A stretch of 10,503 nucleotides of DNA from DASXMX01 sp036794395 (GTDB taxonomy: Bacteria; Planctomycetota; Phycisphaerae; Tepidisphaerales; Tepidisphaeraceae), in the NCBI GenBank assembly GCA_036794395.1, contig DAIRGS010000247.1, forward strand, positions 1 through 10,503. The letters are read 5' to 3'. Below the pieces are notes generated by a model. It did no database searches and was not told the origin of the DNA. It saw only the letters and a list, made by a program, of their open reading frames with translations. The translations under genes were made by a program, and so were the position numbers. Positions 7,583-10,503 of the stretch are shown piece by piece (within the stretch, counting starts at the first letter, position 1; each line of letters starts with the position of its first letter).

Positions 7583-8155
7583 ATGGAGACGCGCGCCCAT
7601 TTCAGCGCCGTTTTGCATTCCCCAGAAATGTGGGCGGTGACGGATCGGCATGAACTGGGGCTCTTGGAGCTGTACAAAAAGGGGAGCTATCGTGAATGCC
7701 GCCTTCACAATGACGGATTGAAGATTTCCAAAGCCCGATGGACGATCTCATCCCCCGCATTTGGTGTCGAGGGTGTCAACGTGCATTTTGAATCGAGACA
7801 GCCAGGCACATTGCAGTTGGACGTTGAAATCGTCCCATACGAAGGCAGTATCGAAGAGGAGCCGACACGCGTTGCCGAACTCAACGAACAGCTGCTTCTG
7901 AAACGCAAACTCATTGAGGAGATCCGAAACCAGCTTTCTTCGGAGCGTTCTCTTTACACCGACTTTGGCGCAACGGTGGATCGATTGCGCGATCCTTCCA
8001 AGCCGTCAACGCTTTGCGCAATGAAATTCTCGTCCGGCGCGGAGGACCCGACGCCGGCCTCCGACGCGAGTTTCTTCTCGCGCCTGATCGACAGAGTTAC
8101 GCCCATAGTCGATCAGGCAGTCCGCCGCGCACGGCAGCAGGTTGCACGTGTGTAG
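7583..8155 (+). CDS. Unrecognised 190-residue protein with coiled coil
   Basis: I do not recognise the family. The ATG at 7583 has GAGG (7571-7574) 8 bases upstream and starts 15 bases after the leuC stop, so co-transcription with leuC is plausible; a TTG at 7580 is an alternative that adds one residue. Residues about 1-88 look like a beta-rich domain (WTISSPAF, VNVHFESRQPGTLQLDVEIV). Residues about 92-122 are charged and heptad-like (RVAELNEQLLLKRKLIEEIR), a likely coiled coil. Residues 163-190 form a basic amphipathic helix ending RRARQQVARV. There is no signal peptide or transmembrane segment, so it is probably cytoplasmic. One Cys only, and no catalytic motif seen. Confidence 0.7.
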   Translation: METRAHFSAVLHSPEMWAVTDRHELGLLELYKKGSYRECRLHNDGLKISKARWTISSPAFGVEGVNVHFESRQPGTLQLDVEIVPYEGSIEEEPTRVAELNEQLLLKRKLIEEIRNQLSSERSLYTDFGATVDRLRDPSKPSTLCAMKFSSGAEDPTPASDASFFSRLIDRVTPIVDQAVRRARQQVARV

Positions 8156-8204
8156 GCAAGGCCGCGACGCCCCCTCTCACACGAATAGCCGCAATGAGGC
8201 GCGC

Positions 8205-8232
8205 TTGACCATCATACACCGTATGATATAAT
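8205..8232 (+). promoter_or_regulatory. Promoter with operator-like palindrome of the toxin-antitoxin locus
   Basis: TTGACC (8205-8210) and a perfect TATAAT (8227-8232) are separated by 16 bases, a strong sigma-70-type promoter. The spacer is almost filled by a perfect 7-bp inverted repeat ATCATAC/GTATGAT with a 3-base centre (8211-8227), its last base overlapping the -10 box. Autoregulation by the antitoxin binding such a site is the known pattern for HigBA and RelBE systems; that the downstream HTH protein binds here is inference. Confidence 0.8.
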
Positions 8233-8239
8233 TCCGTGA

Positions 8240-8588
8240 TTGAAGCTGACAATCATTCAGCCCGCGTCGTTTCTGACTGAGTAGCGGCGTCTACGGCTGA
8301 ACGATGAAGACCTGCAAGCTTTTGAAGCAGAGATCATTGACCGCCCGGCGGCCGTCCCAGTCATGAAGGGAACGGGTGCCATTCGAAAGATACGTTTCTC
8401 GCCGCCATCGTCGCGGCGCGGCAAGAGTGGCGCATTGCGAGTTTGTTACATCTGGTTTTCCGAATTCTCCGCCGTCTATACTACTTGTGATTTTTTCGAA
8501 GAATGAACAAGCAAATCTCACCGCCGCCGAACGTCGCTATTTCCAGCAATGGGTCACCCACCTTCGCAAAACACTGAAGGAGACCTGA
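8240..8588 (+). pseudogene. Broken HigB/RelE-type toxin gene (one stop codon, one frameshift)
   Basis: From TTG 8240 the frame reads KLTIIQPASFLTE, meets TAG at 8282-8284, then continues in the same frame as RRLRLNDEDLQAFEAEI, with GTGAIRKIRFSPPSSRRGKSG, up to SAVY near 8480. Dropping one base there restores VYLLVIFSKNEQANLTAAER to the TGA at 8586. The repaired product would be 115 residues, the usual size, and the GTGxxRKxRF, GKSG and SKNEQANLT blocks are characteristic of HigB2/RelE-family mRNA interferases. TAG is one step from TGG, and Trp fits at that site. The predicted transcription start falls at about 8238-8240, with no ribosome site before the TTG, so the original start is uncertain. 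Two independent lesions make sequencing error less likely than true decay, though neither is excluded. Confidence 0.8.
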
Positions 8589-8590
8589 AA

Positions 8591-8962
8591 ATGCTCGCAA
8601 GCAAGAACCCAAGATCCACCCCGCCTCTCAAGCGCCGGTTGCCGCCCACGCCGCCGGCTCGCATGGGGGCGTTCGCCCTGAAATTGGACCGGGCTTTCCG
8701 CCAGATCGCAGGCGGACAGGTTACGATTCGTCACGTCGAAATCCCCGAGCCCGGCGTACACTCGGCAGCGGCGATTCGAAAACTTCGCCGCGCCCTCGGC
8801 GTAAGCCAGCCGGTCTTCGCACGGTTGATGGGAATTTCCACGGTCCTGGTCCAATCGTGGGAGCAGGGCCAGCGAATCCCCTCGCAAATGGCGCGACGCC
8901 TTCTCGACGAGATCGCACGCGAACCTCACCGCTGGGCATCTACTATGAAACCAGTCGCGTAA
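8591..8962 (+). CDS. HTH (Xre-family) antitoxin of HigA/NadS type
   Basis: This 123-residue protein carries a Xre-type helix-turn-helix at about 62-108 (IRKLRRALGVSQPVFARLMG, then VQSWEQGQRIP). In toxin-first HigBA pairs this protein neutralises the toxin and represses its own promoter. ATG 8591 has AAGGAGA (8577-8583) 7 bases upstream, located in the last codons of the toxin frame, and starts 2 bases after the toxin stop; this fits translational coupling. The frame is open back to ATG 8549, but that lies inside the toxin frame and lacks a ribosome site. The N-terminal 20 residues are Pro- and basic-rich. No lesion is visible, in contrast with the toxin. The likely binding site is the palindrome at 8211-8227. 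Confidence 0.85.
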   Translation: MLASKNPRSTPPLKRRLPPTPPARMGAFALKLDRAFRQIAGGQVTIRHVEIPEPGVHSAAAIRKLRRALGVSQPVFARLMGISTVLVQSWEQGQRIPSQMARRLLDEIAREPHRWASTMKPVA

Positions 8963-9009
8963 ATCATGCTCGATCACCCAATTTCTCTTCCAAACCTGAT
9001 CTCAAATCC

Positions 9010-9022
9010 GTTCCTACGGAAC
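9010..9022 (+). promoter_or_regulatory. Small dyad just before the hicB-like start codon
   Basis: GTTCC (9010-9014), TAC, GGAAC (9018-9022) is a perfect 5-bp inverted repeat ending 4 bases before ATG 9027. It includes the only purine-rich stretch that could act as a ribosome site (CGGAA), so it could limit translation or be a short operator. Low evidence. Confidence 0.3.
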
Positions 9023-9026
9023 ACTC

Positions 9027-9233
9027 ATGAAATACGAGATCGTTATCTATTGGAGCGATGAAGACGCCGCATTCATTGCCGAAGTGCCAGAGCTTCCGGG
9101 CTGCATGGCGGACGGAGCGACCAAACGCAAAGCGCTTGCGGCCGTCGAAGTCGTCACGCGCGAATGGATCGAAACGGCTCGCTCGCTGGGCCGGTCCATT
9201 CCAAAACCGCGCGGGAAACTCATGTACGCTTAA
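9027..9233 (+). CDS. HicB-like antitoxin, solitary
   Basis: The 68-residue product begins MKYEIVIYWSDEDAAFIAEV and continues through VPELPGCMADGATKRKAL and REWIETARSLGRSIPKP, the compact HicB fold (partly degraded RNase H-like). HicB proteins normally neutralise a HicA RNA-cleaving toxin encoded beside them. No HicA-like frame occurs in the 64 bases upstream or directly downstream, and there is no room for the C-terminal DNA-binding domain of larger HicB proteins. Short solitary members of this family are common in many genomes. It may be an orphan left after loss of HicA, or it may act with a partner elsewhere. Its sequence looks undamaged. Confidence 0.83.
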   Translation: MKYEIVIYWSDEDAAFIAEVPELPGCMADGATKRKALAAVEVVTREWIETARSLGRSIPKPRGKLMYA

Positions 9234-9245
9234 GCAAGATTGCGC

Positions 9246-9394
9246 TCCTGCTTGGCTACCAACGACGCCGTCGATACCTTCGGCCGCCTGAATTCAACGG
9301 AAATCTGCATCAGTGCCACCAACCGCAAATTCCCCGGCCGCGTTCGCAGAATCAAATCCACCGTGTACCTGGCCAGGCTCCTGACGGTCGCCAG
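9246..9394 (+). pseudogene. Decayed partial copy of the 3' region of leuC
   Basis: Positions 9272-9389 align without gaps to 7363-7480 of leuC, at a constant offset of 1909; my hand count gives 17 differences in 118 bases, about 86% identity. Weaker similarity reaches back to about 9246 (SCL of the second cluster motif). The translation DTFGRLNSTEICISATNRKF stays in the leuC frame, but the conserved GRMGSTKSAVYLASP segment has become GRVRRIKSTVYLARL, so this is a non-functional relic. It has no cluster-binding Cys pair. Similarity stops abruptly near 9394, where transposase sequence begins. Confidence 0.85.
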
Positions 9395-9395
9395 G

Positions 9396-9762
9396 GGGCC
9401 GACGTGCAAGCGGATCGAGGCCGATGAAATCTGGTCGTTCGTGTACGCCAAAGAAAGGAACGTGCCGGAAGCGAAGAATGGCAAGTTCGGCGTCGGTGAC
9501 GTTTGGACGTGGGTCGCACTGGACGCCGACACGAAGCTTTGCGTCTCTTACCTCATCGGTGAACGTGACGCCGGTTACGCTAACATCTTCATGCAGGACG
9601 TGGCGGATCGCGTCGTGAACCGAATCCAACTGACAACCGACGGGTTGCGGTCGTACCAACTTCTGCCGGATTCACCAGACGCTCCGCGTCACGCCCGCGA
9701 TGCAAGCGGGCCTTACCGATCATGTATGGGAACTTGAGGAACTGGTGGGGCTGATCGGGTAG
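9396..9762 (+). mobile_element. IS1-type transposase relic, truncated and internally deleted
   Basis: In the frame of the leuC-derived copy, the ORF runs on as CKRIEADEIWSFVYAKERNV, GDVWTWVALDADTKL, and RVVNRIQLTTDGLRSY, typical of IS1-family DDE transposases. The N-terminal part is absent, replaced by leuC sequence. At about 9657 the similarity jumps frame: from 9658 the +1 frame reads NFCRIHQTLRVTPAMQAG, then DHVWELEELVGLIG and stop TAG at 9760-9762, the usual C-terminus of these proteins. The segment between the two, which should carry the third catalytic residue, is missing. Clear terminal inverted repeats were not seen. It cannot be an active transposase. Confidence 0.83.
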
Positions 9763-9771
9763 GATTGCGGC

Positions 9772-10410
9772 GTGCGACGACATCTGGTTACCCTCATATG
9801 TGGGATATCGCTGATCTTTTGCTTGGGGACGCTTTTGTTGCGGCTCCATGCGGTTGCGGTTGCGGATTACCTGCATTGTGATTCATATCGCCTCAAGTCG
9901 GGCCTCGTATATCGCTCAAAATGGGATTTGGAATCTGCGGGGGGACAGTTGGGGCTATGGTTTTCGCAGGACAGCAATTCCGACCCGAAGATTGTCGGCG
10001 GAACATTGGAATTTCTCCCGCATGCGGGTTATCTCCCGCTTCGCGAAGCGGCGTGGAGTTGGGAGGAGGACATCAATCCGGACGGACCTGCTCGGCGTGT
10101 GCCGTTATGGCGAGGCAGGCCCGGTCCAAAGTGGGGCTTCGGAATGGTTTCAAATCCGTGGCGAACGCACGGATTCTACGGACATGGGGAATGGAGTGTT
10201 ATCGTCCCGCATTGGTTTGTCGCCCTTGTGACAGGCTTGCTTCCGTTGTGGTGGGTGCGGTCGGGCCGATGGCGACGACACGTGAAGCCCGGCCACTGTC
10301 GATCATGCGGGTATGACCTGAGAGGTAATGCAAGCGGCACATGCCCCGAATGCGGAACCCCAGTCGAATCAAAACCCGTGCCGCAGAAAATTCCGGATAT
10401 TTCAAACTGA
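9772..10410 (+). CDS. Membrane protein with C-terminal zinc ribbon, planctomycete type
   Basis: The 212-residue product has a hydrophobic N-terminal segment at about 5-30, a soluble domain, a second hydrophobic segment at about 144-162 (IVPHWFVALVTGLLPLWW) and a short C-terminal tail with a zinc ribbon: Cys176, Cys179, Cys191 and Cys194 in CRSCGYDLRGNASGTCPECG. Proteins ending this way are frequent in Planctomycetota and remain functionally uncharacterised. With both ends on the same side, the ribbon probably faces the cytoplasm and the middle domain the other side; this is inference. The GTG at 9772 has AGGA (9761-9764) 7 bases upstream, overlapping the transposase stop codon. No ATG occurs in the first 120 codons, so the GTG start is favoured. 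The middle domain is Trp- and Gly-rich (WSWEED, WGFGMVSNPW). Confidence 0.83.
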   Translation: MRRHLVTLICGISLIFCLGTLLLRLHAVAVADYLHCDSYRLKSGLVYRSKWDLESAGGQLGLWFSQDSNSDPKIVGGTLEFLPHAGYLPLREAAWSWEEDINPDGPARRVPLWRGRPGPKWGFGMVSNPWRTHGFYGHGEWSVIVPHWFVALVTGLLPLWWVRSGRWRRHVKPGHCRSCGYDLRGNASGTCPECGTPVESKPVPQKIPDISN

Positions 10411-10424
10411 CCCACTACCCGCGG

Positions 10425-10446
10425 TTCCGCATCGTGAAATGCGGAA
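10425..10446 (+). terminator. Possible terminator-like hairpin
   Basis: TTCCGCAT (10425-10432) and ATGCGGAA (10439-10446) form a perfect 8-bp stem with a 6-base loop, starting 14 bases after the zinc-ribbon gene. No T-run follows, so it is a weak terminator candidate or another dyad. Confidence 0.35.
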
Positions 10447-10503
10447 GACAAAGATTTGGGGAGATGTGCTGGCGCTGGAAGTTGCGGCGTGCCAGCTTTC
10501 CCC

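Noticed and set aside
8376..8588. A separate 70-residue gene from GTG 8376
   Set aside because: Only its second half is meaningful, and that half is the C-terminus of the frameshifted toxin.
10434..10503. Open frame from GTG 10434 running off the window
   Set aside because: Only 23 codons are visible, it starts within the hairpin, and no ribosome site or motif is seen.

Overview
The window most likely comes from a draft genome of a planctomycete, probably class Phycisphaerae. Three things point there: the large secreted protein carries the LExRRLMSA N-terminal motif (LEVRRLMSA) typical of Phycisphaerae surface proteins, its C-terminal dockerin-like pair follows the planctomycetal pattern, and the last gene ends in the CxxCGYDLRG...CPECG zinc ribbon common in that phylum. 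DNA is GC-rich. A run of 100 N (3562-3661) marks an assembly gap. All supported genes lie on the + strand.

Layout. Positions 301-1908 encode a TPR protein fused to a SAM-dependent methyltransferase. Positions 1909-2900 are about 1 kb of mostly non-coding DNA with a perfect 20-bp tandem repeat, a 118-bp tandem duplication carrying a 10-bp palindrome, two adjacent dyads and one possible 50-residue ORF. Positions 2901-5943 are one large gene, split artificially by the N run, for a secreted multidomain protein: N-terminal motif, a repeat region around the gap, RTX-type Gly/Asp repeats, a calpain-type cysteine protease domain with a visible Cys/His/Asn triad, a planctomycetal beta-rich region, a dockerin-like EF-hand pair and a lysine-rich tail. 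Positions 6161-7567 are leuC (isopropylmalate dehydratase large subunit), with no leuD after it in this window, followed 15 bases later by an unrecognised 190-residue protein.

From 8200 to 9762 the DNA is a small graveyard of accessory elements: a HigBA/RelE-type toxin-antitoxin locus whose promoter has a perfect operator-like palindrome between the -35 and -10 boxes, whose toxin is broken by one stop codon and one frameshift, and whose antitoxin is intact; an orphan HicB-like antitoxin; a decayed copy of the 3' part of leuC; and an IS1-type transposase relic joined in frame to that copy. The last gene (9772-10410) is a two-helix membrane protein with a zinc ribbon.

Functional links: leuC is a housekeeping leucine-biosynthesis gene. 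The calpain-like protein combines several probable Ca2+-binding modules with a protease class whose known members are often Ca2+-dependent, so a Ca2+-responsive extracellular or surface protease is a reasonable inference. The 8.2-9.8 kb segment looks like a site of repeated insertion and decay.
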